The notes under the pieces were generated by a model that worked only from the letters and a program-made list of their open reading frames with translations, ran no database searches and was not told the origin of the DNA. Made by a program: the position numbers and the translations under genes. From contig CAJFCJ010000076.1 in NCBI GenBank assembly GCA_904063045.1, forward strand, positions 34,346 to 64,834: a stretch of DNA of 30,489 bases, in the 5' to 3' direction. How positions within the stretch are numbered: the first letter of the stretch is position 1; every line of letters starts with the position of its first letter. Positions 9,497 to 18,400 of the stretch are shown here, in pieces. The DNA comes from Dimorphilus gyrociliatus. Its lineage: Eukaryota; Annelida; Polychaeta; Dinophilidae.

Positions 9497-9660
9497 CTAT
9501 TGTACTTTATTGTATTGAATTTGTTGGAATTTCTGGTTTATCACAACTATAACTATCCTTTTCTTACTTCGTAGAATTAGATTCTAGAATTTTAGAAAGA
9601 ATTCTATTTCATAAGAAATAGATTCTTTGACTATAACAGATGATGCTACCATGGATTAGA
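9497..9660 (+). repeat. Shortened copy of the module A/B repeat family
   Basis: It reads tgtactttattgtattgaat and ggaatttctggtttatcaca, as in module B, then jumps straight to ttttagaaagaattctattt and cataagaaatagattctttg, the tandem-unit end of module A. The roughly 400-bp middle of the module is absent, giving a deleted or solo-end derivative. Confidence 0.75.
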
Positions 9661-9663
9661 AGA

Positions 9664-9745
9664 TTGTACACATACATTCATCAGCTATATTTTACAATAG
9701 ATAAGTAGTATTGAACAGTATTGTACTGTACAATATTGGTTATAT
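9664..9745 (+). repeat. Direct repeat of 770-850
   Basis: Both copies read gtacacatacattcat.agct, atatt.tacaatag and aagtagtattgaac in the same orientation, although the neighbouring 585-785/9225-9475 pair is inverted. This argues that the flanks were assembled from several independent repeats rather than one clean inverted duplication. Confidence 0.7.
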
Positions 9746-9789
9746 TTTTGGCTTAAACTATATTACTTTATGCAACAATTTACACATGA

Positions 9790-10013
9790 ACCTCTTAAAG
9801 AACCTATGCAAGAAAACAATAATATTTGGCCAAATGTAGACTTGGTTAGGCATCATTAAAGTTCATCTTTAATTACCACTTAAGGTTTGGTCAAGTTACA
9901 ATTTAATAAGCTTGGCAAAGGTTTGGCTAAGTTATAATTAAATTAGCCTTCTTAAGTGTTGAACCTTGTAACTTCCTCTTTCTAAAGATAAATATGAACA
10001 AGACTGTTTGGTA
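9790..10013 (+). repeat. 3'-end copy of the unidentified element at 20.1-21.4 kb
   Basis: This matches the reverse complement of 20136-20310: gaacctatgcaagaaaacaa, then gttcatctttaattaccac and ttaaggtttgg, then ttcttaagtgttgaaccttg and taacttcctctttctaaaga, ending at gactgtttgg. It includes the last codons of the element's ORF (KEPMQENN against QEPTQENT). Within this copy a segment of about 41 bp (aaggtttgg.caagtta.aatt) is tandemly duplicated at 9884-9965, whereas the 20.2 kb copy has it once. It ends immediately before the LRR sequence. Confidence 0.8.
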
Positions 10014-10040
10014 GTACAAATATGCAATCTAAATAGTCAG

Positions 10041-11477
10041 GATTCAAAGATATTAGGTAAAAACTTACACAAATGTGCGTCATTAAAATATGTTAACCTA
10101 TCCAAATACAGAAATATGGGGAAAGACTTTAAAATGATATGTGATGGACTCAAATCTTCTTCAAACTCGCTGAAAACAATAAAACTTTATGAATGTTATT
10201 TGAATGCAGAACAAGCTAAATGTCTGGGAGAAACATTTAAACAGTGTTCAGCATTGGAGGAGATTGATTTTACCTTGAAATCAAATATGGGAAAAGGCTT
10301 TAAGGTGATATGTGATGGACTCAAATCTTCATCAAACTCTTTGAAAAGAATAAAACTTTTTGGATGTTATTTGAATGCAGAACAAGCTAAATGTCTAGGA
10401 GAAACATTTAAACAGTGTTCAGTATTGGAGCATGTTGATTTCACAAATAATAAGAATATGGGGAATGGCTTTAAAGTGATATGTGATGGACTCAAATCTT
10501 CTTCACTCTCTATGAAAATGATTAAGCTTTACTATTGTAATTTGAATAATGAACAAGCTAAATGTCTAGGAGAAACATTTAAACAATGTTCATCATTGGA
10601 ACATGTTGATTTCACATATAATAGTAAAATGGGAAATGGTTTTAAAGTGATATGTGATGGACTCAAATCTTCTTCAAACTCTATGAAAATAATTAAACTT
10701 CAATGTTGTCGTTTGAATGCAGAACAAGCTGAATGTCTAGGAGAAACATTGAAACAGTGTTCAGCATTGGAGCATGTTGATTTCACATGGAATAAGAGTA
10801 TGGGAAATGGCTTTAAAATGATATGTGATGGACTCAAATCTTCTTCAAACTCTATGAAAACAATTAATCTTTACTTTTGTGATTTGAATGCAGAACAAGC
10901 TGAATGTCTAGGAGAAACATTGAAACAGTGTTCAGCTTTGGAGGATGTTGATTTCACATATAATAGTAAAATGGGAAATGGTTTTAAAGTGATATGTGAT
11001 GGACTCAAATCTTCTTCAAACTCTATGAAAATAATTAAACTTCAATGTTGTCGTTTGAATGCAGAACAAGCTAAATGTGTAGGAGAAACATTTAAACACT
11101 GTTCAGCATTGGAACATGTTGAGTTCACATATAATAGTAATATGGGGAATGGTTTTAAAGTTATATGTGAGGGACTCAAATCTTCTTCAAACTCTATGAA
11201 AGCAATTAATCTTTACTATTGTTATTTGAATGATGAACAAGCTAAACATCTAGGAGAAACATTTAAACACGGTTCAGCACTAGAAGATATAAAGTTAACA
11301 TGCAGTAACATGACATGGAATGGGTTGAAAGTGATATGTGATGGACTCAAATCTTCTTCAAACTGTTTGAAGAAAGTCAACTTTAATTTGTGTAAGTTGA
11401 ATGAAGAACAATATAAAAATTTAGGAGAAATATTTAAACATTGTTCAGTACTGGAAGATATGAATGTCACAAAATAG
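10041..11477 (+). CDS. Leucine-rich repeat protein, eight 57-residue LRR units (probably a 3' exon)
   Basis: The frame is open from about 9972 to TAA/TAG at 11477, but there is no ATG before 10116. LRR homology with the left-edge fragment begins near 10041, so I treat it as a downstream exon whose acceptor is uncertain. Eight units of 57 residues (171 bp) start at KxICDGLKSSS near 10138, 10309, 10480, 10651, 10822, 10993, 11164 and 11335. Each holds two LRRs: ICDGLKSSSNSxKxIxL..C.L and NAEQAxCLGETxKQCSxLEHVDFT, the ribonuclease-inhibitor-like type. The same signature, more diverged, occurs in the C-termini of both NLR genes here (LGELFKTCTSLKEINLEES), so this is likely an NLR tail or an LRR-only relative that binds a protein or microbial ligand. 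No signal peptide or membrane segment is seen. Units 4 and 6 share about 128 identical bases, showing recent exchange. No NACHT exon is found upstream. Confidence 0.8.
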   Translation, partial: DSKILGKNLHKCASLKYVNLSKYRNMGKDFKMICDGLKSSSNSLKTIKLYECYLNAEQAKCLGETFKQCSALEEIDFTLKSNMGKGFKVICDGLKSSSNSLKRIKLFGCYLNAEQAKCLGETFKQCSVLEHVDFTNNKNMGNGFKVICDGLKSSSLSMKMIKLYYCNLNNEQAKCLGETFKQCSSLEHVDFTYNSKMGNGFKVICDGLKSSSNSMKIIKLQCCRLNAEQAECLGETLKQCSALEHVDFTWNKSMGNGFKMICDGLKSSSNSMKTINLYFCDLNAEQAECLGETLKQCSALEDVDFTYNSKMGNGFKVICDGLKSSSNSMKIIKLQCCRLNAEQAKCVGETFKHCSALEHVEFTYNSNMGNGFKVICEGLKSSSNSMKAINLYYCYLNDEQAKHLGETFKHGSALEDIKLTCSNMTWNGLKVICDGLKSSSNCLKKVNFNLCKLNEEQYKNLGEIFKHCSVLEDMNVTK

Positions 11478-11833
11478 AGAAAACAATATATGATATGTCC
11501 AAAATATAATCCCTAATGAAAGGCTACAAGACAAGTATATGCTGTTACACAGCACAATTGCCTTATCAATATCTGGCAATAAGTAAAATAGAACAACTTT
11601 GGTATATAACTGTTTAAAGTGCATTCTGCTTTTACCATTTCTATAGTAACTCCATGTATAATAGAAAGTTCTTTAATTCATATTCCAAAAATAAAAGTCT
11701 TTATAAAATTCCATCATTCTAATTCCTATAAAATAAGAAGGTTTCCAAAGTTCCTTTCACATCTAAAGTTAAATAGTGTATATTTATTATTATTGCTGAG
11801 TGTACCTTCTTTTTTTTGCGAAATTAGAATGAT
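11478..11833. other. No gene; 3' flank of the LRR exon with repeat fragments
   Basis: The plus frame at 11619-11843 is low-complexity and overlaps a piece of the module A/B tandem units in reverse (about 11684-11770: aataaaagtctttataaaat, then attccatcattctaattcct). An AATAAA occurs at 11690-11695, 213 bp beyond the LRR stop, but it lies in the repeat and may not be used. Confidence 0.5.
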
Positions 11834-12375
11834 AGTACTTTAGAAAGAAATCTATTTTGTGAGAATTAGACTTTTTGGCCACAACAGATGAAGCTGTTAT
11901 GGTTTGGAAATGGAACAAAGAACATTGAAAAGATGCTTGTCAAAATTGTTGCATCTTACTTAGTAGGAGATACTGTACTTTGTGGGGTTGACAGAAAATG
12001 TCCACAAATGAGAAATTTCAAGACAAGTTTTTGGATTGAGAAATGGTTAGGCATAAGAAAACAACAACTGATTTGTTCTTAGGAGGGTCTCCCCTAAAGG
12101 CTAGTGCTAATGGAAAAGGCTAGCTACAGCTAAGGGTTGGGTTAGGGTTAGGGTAAAAGCACCATTTTGTGGACGTTTTCTGTCGCATCCGTACTTTGTT
12201 GTATTGGAATTGTAGGAATTTCTGGTTTGTCACAACTGTAATCGTCCTTTCCAATCATTTACATTTGCTGCTTTGTTAATTCTCTAGTGGCACCATCTGT
12301 TATGGTCAAAGAATCTACTTCCTACGACATAAAAGTCTTTTTAAAGTTCTAGAATCTAATTCTACCAAATAAAGG
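11834..12375. mobile_element. Foldback-type element with nested MITE
   Basis: The left arm (actttagaaagaaatctatt ... cacaacagatgaagct, about 11834-11897) and the right arm (12290-12375) are inverted relative to each other over about 60 bp with moderate identity. Both arms match the tandem-unit end of module A/B. Inward of the left arm, ggaacaaagaacattgaaaa continues module A; inward of the right arm, tactttgttgtattggaatt and tcctttccaatcatt are module B in its plus-strand reading. The MITE at 11990-12184 lies between them. The result is a palindromic composite. The plus ORF at 11888-12082 spans the arm and the MITE and is not a gene. Confidence 0.65.
11990..12184. mobile_element. MITE with telomere-like core, copy 2 (intact ends)
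   Basis: A 195-bp element with near-perfect 19-bp terminal inverted repeats: it starts gacagaaaatgtccacaaa and ends tttgtggacgttttctgtc (one mismatch). The interior contains GGGTTAGGGTTAGGG at 12139-12153, as in copy 1. No ORF. The flanks (ggggtt / gcatcc) show no convincing target-site duplication. A divergent third copy may lie at 23855-23975. Confidence 0.85.
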
Positions 12376-12509
12376 TAGGCAAGTAAGCAAAGTAGATAGC
12401 ATTTTATATCGTTAATTTACTACTGTTTGCCAGAGGCACTGCTTTAACTGTGGGAGCTGTGAGAGTTAATTACATTTGATGTACTACTGTTGAAATCATA
12501 ATCATCATA

Positions 12510-13124
12510 GAGTATTTTGAAATACCATTCAAGAAAGCTGTACTTGTGCCAATTTTCTGGAGATTATTCAAATTCGATTCTATAGCTTACGAAGATCAAC
12601 CTATTTACAGTATTCAAACTGATCCAAATATGTGCCTTTTAAGGAATTATTGTTATTCAGACACTGCTTTGAATGGTTTACCCCTTGAATGTTCAATATG
12701 ATAAAAAAGAAGGATTTAAATTAGAAGAGTTTAATCAGGAAAATTGAATATTTATAATGGACTCGACCATTCAATGAATTCTTTGAGCAGTATCTCATTG
12801 TCAGTTTAAATTCATTGTTCAACTTCTGACAATGTAAATAAAGAACTTTCTCTATCTGAGAAACTGTTAACAAAGATACAAGAAACACTATCACAAGCCA
12901 AGCAAATAATATTTGAGTTAACCCCAACAAATATCAAACCTTCCATTTCTAATAAAAAATTCCTTTCCTTGGTTGATTTTTATACTTTTTCAAATTCTAT
13001 ATCCCAGTTTATATCTCGTTTTCAAAGCAACATTTTAATGTTCTTTACTTTTTTTCCTAACCTAAATTCCTGTTTAATTTTGATATTTGAAAGGAAAATG
13101 TCAAATGGAATTTATTTTTGAAAG
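12510..13124 (+). other. Two coding-like stretches in one frame, unidentified
   Basis: Frame at 12510-12701 reads EYFEIPFKKAVLVPIFWRLF, FKFDSIAYEDQPIYSIQTD and PNMCLLRNYCYSDTALNG before TGA/TAA. It is preceded by a possible acceptor (atcatcatag). The same frame reopens after TAA at 12807 and runs to about 13124 with SDNVNKELSLSEKLLTKIQE and TLSQAKQIIFELTP, which looks helical. Residue composition is more protein-like than in the other frames, but stops interrupt it, no donor sites join the parts, and I recognise no family. It could be eroded exons of a gene continuing to 13.75 kb, or chance. The minus ORF at 12721-12930 (one hydrophobic segment, no ATG) overlaps and is no better supported. 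Confidence 0.25.
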
Positions 13125-13752
13125 TTTCCTAGGCCTCTTAGGAGATGGTAAGATAAATATACATTTTTCATTACATTCAATGCCTGCCCTCCTGTCTAGG
13201 ATAAGGACTACTGCCTCTTAGAAAGCCTAGTACTTCCTGTTTCCCAAGAACTAGGATGGGAACAGTAAATATTTAGAATACAAATTATATGAAATGTTTG
13301 AAATTATCAATACTTTAATAATGAAAACAATTAATCAAACATTTTTTTAATTATAAAAATCCTTTTTTGTATTATAAAAAAGTCATTAGGGAGTAGATTA
13401 TAACATTAGTAAAATTGTGATAAATTTCTCTAAAAAGACAGTTTATTTTTTATTGATTTGTTAAGTATTAACAAGAAAATAGACAAAAAGTTTGTTTTGT
13501 TCTAAAAATATTGATATCAGATAACAATTTACATGATTATTTTCTATTGATTTCTGCTTGGTGATATATATTTTCCCTTCTCCTCTTTGCAAAACAATCT
13601 GTCAACATGATTTTTAAACTACCATTCATATTTTCAATCATTTCCCACTCAAATATAATATTTACATTTGGAGAAAAGTTTTCAAGTTTGTCGTGTTTAT
13701 TATTGTTGTTGTGTTTTTTTTTGTATTTTCAAATTTCAAATTTTTTAACTAG
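13125..13752. other. No gene recognised
   Basis: Very AT-rich sequence with poly-T tracts, including a pyrimidine-rich run just before the proposed acceptor at 13751-13752. A less AT-rich patch (13180-13260) with ctcttaggag and cctcttagaaagcctagta could be an old short repeat. Nothing else stands out. Confidence 0.5.
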
Positions 13753-15174
13753 GTGGACAGCTTATTAACGTTGCTGATAAAATAAATAATGCAACTTGTA
13801 CAACTTCGAATGTTCTTAACACCAATTCGTTATTCACTTTTTATTGTGAAAATATAATGGATGCTCCCTGGACGAATCGAAATGAGTGGATTGCTCACTG
13901 TGCAAGTAATCATTGCAGTTTACAATGGATTAATATTACTTTTCAAAAGCTATATGACATTGTAGAATTTTGCATTTATCAGAGAATTGTTCTGGAATTA
14001 TCTTGGACTTTCTGCTTTTCAAGTTTATGCTAAAAGTATTAAAGATATTCAATTTTTTTTTGCTCTATTATTCTATTCTTTTCAGGAACTTTTGGGCAAA
14101 TTTATTCTATTCAATCGGATGATTACGTCATCTATTACATACCAGAAAAATATCATAACAACTTTAGAGCATTATCATTTAAAGTTCAAGGTCAAAAACA
14201 ACAGGCGTGAAATAGTTGTTCATCACTTATCATCAGTTTTAAAAATGAGTCATCAATACAGTTTTCAATACAGATTGATATGAGAGAAGAGAGCAATAAC
14301 AGCGAAAATCTATTATTTCTAGTGCAGGAGGAAACCTTGTCCATTAACAAGTTCAAATTGTCAAAATCATTGATTAAATGCGAACAATGGAATGAATATT
14401 GGTTTGAAATTTTAAATGGTAAAATCTATTTTGGATCTGGTAACATCTATGGAAAAAACACTTTGGCAGCTGTACAAGCGAATAATATAGATAATAATTT
14501 CACACAAATTATGTTAAAAAATAATGGAAGTGACGTCATCAATAACTTTCAAATTATTGATTAGGTTTGGAATAAAAATATCTATATATCTATATATACA
14601 GTATAGGCAAAAAGTCCCCAGGCACCCTGTAAAATTTTTATGCCCTGGTAATTTGCCTTTCCATCTTTGGTGTCACTTTTTTTGTCTACCACTTCTTTGC
14701 TTATCTTTTATCATAGGCTTGTCTTTAGGCATGGAAAGAGGAAAAATCAAGAAAATATTACTTTTTTGAGGTGTAACAGTGACTTACCGCCGGTACTGTA
14801 TATATTGATTTTATTGTCATTTTAGATGGAAAGAAACTAATTGCATCAAATTTGAGAAGTTGCCAAACAAATTACAATTACGTCATGGATAAATATTTGA
14901 ACACTTGTAATAATTTACAACAATTAACTAATTTCATAAATCTAAACTTGTTGAATAATGGAATTATAGATGGAAACTTTTCATTATATATCATTTTTAA
15001 AAAAGTTAACAAAAGTGTTGGAAAAGCAACAATTAATCTTCTTCATCCTATTAGAAAGAATGATGGAAAACCTGAATTTTTTCATCTATGCCAATTAAAA
15101 AGCATTAATGATAAGCCACCCATCTACTGCTCAAAATTTGAAAACGGTTTTGGTAGTTTGGCAACCTGCTATTG
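13753..15174 (+). CDS. Spliced gene remnant: discoidin-like exon plus possible FA-methyltransferase-like domain
   Basis: Exon a starts after ttaactag (13751-13752) and encodes ADKINNATCTTSNVLNTNS, WTNRNEWIAHCASN and LQWINITFQKLYDIVEFCIY. The QWI..F...... VEF.IYQR pattern resembles an F5/8-type C (discoidin) domain. Exon b starts after ttcttttcag (acceptor ends at 14085). In the best frame it has DDYVIYYIPEKYHNNFRALS, then, after a TGA near 14208, QFSIQIDMREESNN and CEQWNEYWFEILNGKIYFGS, ending at TAG 14564. The W.EYWFEI..GKI.FGSGN pattern resembles the farnesoic-acid methyltransferase-like (Methyltransf_FA) fold. Exon c starts after tcattttag (acceptor ends at 14825) and encodes SNLRSCQTNYNYVMDKYLN, ending EFFHLCQLKSINDKPPIYC and FGSLATCY at 15174. 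No clean donor joins b to c, and the internal stop suggests a pseudogene or wrong exon choice. Extracellular, adhesive protein is a guess. Confidence 0.4.
14593..14804. mobile_element. MITE with TA-type ends, between exons
   Basis: About 212 bp lie between tatatacagta (14593-14603) and its exact inverse tactgtatata (14794-14804). Extending inward, cagtataggcaaaaagtc and the reverse complement of gacttaccgccggtactg match at 13 of 18 bases. Ends abutting TATA/TA fit a Tc1/mariner-type non-autonomous element. It lies in the interval between two proposed exons. The ORF at 14524-14769 reads across it and is not a gene. Confidence 0.55.
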
Positions 15175-15235
15175 AAAACTATCTACTCCTCTATTGAACT
15201 CTCATATTGCTACTTGCTCAAGTATTTTTTTTTTG

Positions 15236-15241
15236 AATAAA
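15236..15241 (+). terminator. AATAAA polyadenylation signal candidate
   Basis: A plus-strand AATAAA lies 62 bp after the stop of the 13.75-15.17 kb gene; a second is at 15453-15458. It supports 15174 being a real 3' end. No matching signal was seen for the convergent minus-strand gene that ends at 15476. Confidence 0.4.
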
Positions 15242-15475
15242 CCATTTGTTTAAAGGTTTCAGTAGAATTAGTATTGTTCTAATTTGCAAATGCCTAAATT
15301 TGCCAAGCCAGAGCAGTACAATGTTGTATCTAAACAATTGTAATGTGCAATTTCGGTTATATTTCATGCTTGAAATTAGTAAAAATTGTCTATAACTATA
15401 GGGTTGTATAAACAAAAAATAGAACTGTGTACATGGAATATAATCTTTGATGAATAAAAAACCTAAAGGTGTCCT

Positions 15476-18400
15476 TCATAGCCTTAAATAAACAACAGCA
15501 AACAGTGATAAAAATGACACAAAAAGCAGATGACTATGTAAAATAATACTTGGCGCAGAGTTACAAAATTGAGTTTGACAACATTTTTGATAGATGCTTT
15601 CTCCTTTGGTTAAATCTCTGCAGTATTCATCAGTCTCCGGTGGACAGGCTTCAGATGAACATCCTCTTTTATATGTAGTAACGCCCTTAAATCTGTGTTC
15701 AGTTTTTGTGCAGTGCTCACCAGCTTCTGCAAAGCAATATCTCCCTTCAGATATTGATTCACTGCCACAAACGCTCTCTGGACCGAAACATTCATAACAT
15801 TTTATATTCTTATGTCTAATATCTGTAGCTAAAAATGTTAAAAGTCACAGCTGTTATAAAATTAATCTAAATATTAATGTGACATTATTACATGAACATT
15901 TTCCATCAAATAGATCGTATCCTTCAAAACATTTGTTACACGTTCCTCTTATTACGCAATTTTTACATTGCCGGAAATTATTCTCTGAGCAACGCCAACA
16001 TTTTCCTTTCGACAACAGATAACCATTTACACATTGAGTACATGTAGGTTTATTATCTGTTATTGAGCAACTTGAACATCCTTCCGATGACGTCATTGTG
16101 GAACATTCTATTAGAAAAAAAATACGTAGACACTAATGTTGTATAATTTGATTTGTTCTGTTTTTGCTTACCAACACAAAGATTTTCCTTAAAATCATAA
16201 CCAGGTAAACATTTTGTACATTTTGTTATAAAATCTGATGCCAGAGTACAATGTTCGCAATTTCCTATGCAAACTACACAAGCTCCTTTAATCAAGTGAA
16301 AACCTTGTTTACATTGATAGCACACCAGGTCATTTCCTGAAAATTGGCATTTGTTACAATTTGGTGGACAGGCTGTACAAACTTCATTCTCCTCTCTTTA
16401 TCCAACCAGACATTTTGAGCAGGTAAACAATCCAGCTTTATCTTCGAAGCATGAATGACAATTTTTAGGGCATTTATAACAAAGATTGTTAGAACGTTTC
16501 CATCCATATCCAGCTGAACATCCGGTTGATGAACAGCTAATGATATCCAGACTTTTACTGCAAATATTGCAATTGCTAGGACATTCTAAAAAAAAAAATA
16601 TCAAATTAAGTAAGAAGAACAGAGATCATTTTCTCAACCTGTGCATTGTCCATTAATTAGTAAAAATCCTTTGATACATTTAATACATTTAGAGCCAAAT
16701 GTATTACCGGAAACACTAGAACATTGGACGCATCCATTCTGACAGGCTAATGGAAACAACTTAGTTTGTTAATGAAAAATGTAAAAAAAAGAAGCTTACG
16801 AAGGCAAGTTTTGCTATGTTGATTTAAGAAATAGCCCAATTTACAGGTTTTGCAGAATGTTTCCGTTCCAGTTTTATAACACGTCAGACAAGGACTAACG
16901 CATTTGAAACATTTATTGTCAGCTACAGAATATGTAAAGCCATCTTCACAGGTTTTGCATAATGTTCTGAATTCAATACTATCCCATTCACATGTTTTAC
17001 AATTGAATGGGCAAGGTAAACAATTCCTATTCGAATCAAATGTAAATTTTGAGAAACATTTTGAACATTCAAAACTTCCGTCTCTCGTTGAAAAACATTT
17101 CTCGCAAGATGTTCCACAACTTCCGCAAGTACCGTCCGATTTTGTCATATAGCCCACCTTACATCCAGTAGCTATACAGAACGTTTCCGTGCCTCTTAGT
17201 ACGCAATTTACGCAGGAAGGCGGACATTCGAAACACTGTTTTGAATCAGGACTAAGCGTGAACCCATTGGAGCATTTTATACAAATACTTTCCCCGAATA
17301 TAGTCTTCATACACCTTTGACAGTTCAATTGACAAGGACTACAGCCGAATTCATTGTCTGACAGTCCGTATCCAGGAGCGCATTCAAACCTGATGCAATG
17401 AGCCTGAAAGTTATTAGCCGCTCTGCATTTAGAACAGGAAGGTGGACATTCCAAACAACCAGATTTATCCGGTTTTAAGATATATCCCTTTTGGCATTGG
17501 TTGCATTCAGTGCCAGTGTTGGTAAATATGCATGATAAACAAGCTGAATTGCAGCTGAGGCATTCAGCCTTTGTTACACTTGGTGAGTAGGAAGTAGAAC
17601 ATTTAAAGCACTTTACCTCATTTAGCTCATTGGCGAGATCACATTCTTCGCAGTTGGGTATCTTACCGCAATTTATGCATGTCTTCTTATCAACAGAAAG
17701 TGTAAATCCTTTAACACATTCATCACAAACTCCATTCGTGTTCGAATTCGAACATTTCAAGCAATTTTCGGTCACGTGAGTTTGGCAAGATATACACTGT
17801 AAACCATCAAGTGACGTCACAAATCCACTTTTGCAGGTTCGACATTTTTTCTCTCGATCTTCGCATTCAATACAGTTTTCATTAATCAAATTGCAGGCGT
17901 AACAAAACACATCGTTTACTTTATCTATTGCAAAACCAGTTGAACATTGATGGCAACTTCCGGCAGTCTTACCTTCATCAACAAATGAGCATTGTTCACA
18001 ATCTGGAGTACAAGATGTACATTTAGTACCATCGTCAGATTTAGTAAAAGTGTCTTTGCACAAACTGCATTGAGTCTGATAAGATTCTTTCAAGCAATTT
18101 GCGCAATTTCCAACTGAGCACTGTAAACAAATTCCAGCAGCTGAAATTGTAAAACGAGGTTTGCAGTTCAAGCAAAAGTTATTTTCAGTGCATGTTAAGC
18201 AATTAATATCTGAGCAGCTGTAACAACCCTTTCCGTCTGATTTAATACTTCGTCCACTTCCGCAACTAAGACATCTTTCAACAGCAGTTTTTTCGTCATT
18301 TAAACTGCATTTTTCGCAGTTAATATCAAGGCCACTACAAGGTAGACAATCAGTTTTCAAACCATTCAAGAGATAGCCACTCTCACATTCTAGGCAGATT

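Noticed and set aside
12510-12701. Connexin-like extracellular loop
   Set aside because: The Cys spacing (MCLLRNYCYS) is only vaguely similar, and no second transmembrane segment follows.
16904-17152. Plus-strand ORFs inside the Cys-rich gene (also 15594-15797, 19344-19580)
   Set aside because: They are antisense shadows of well-supported coding exons on the minus strand.
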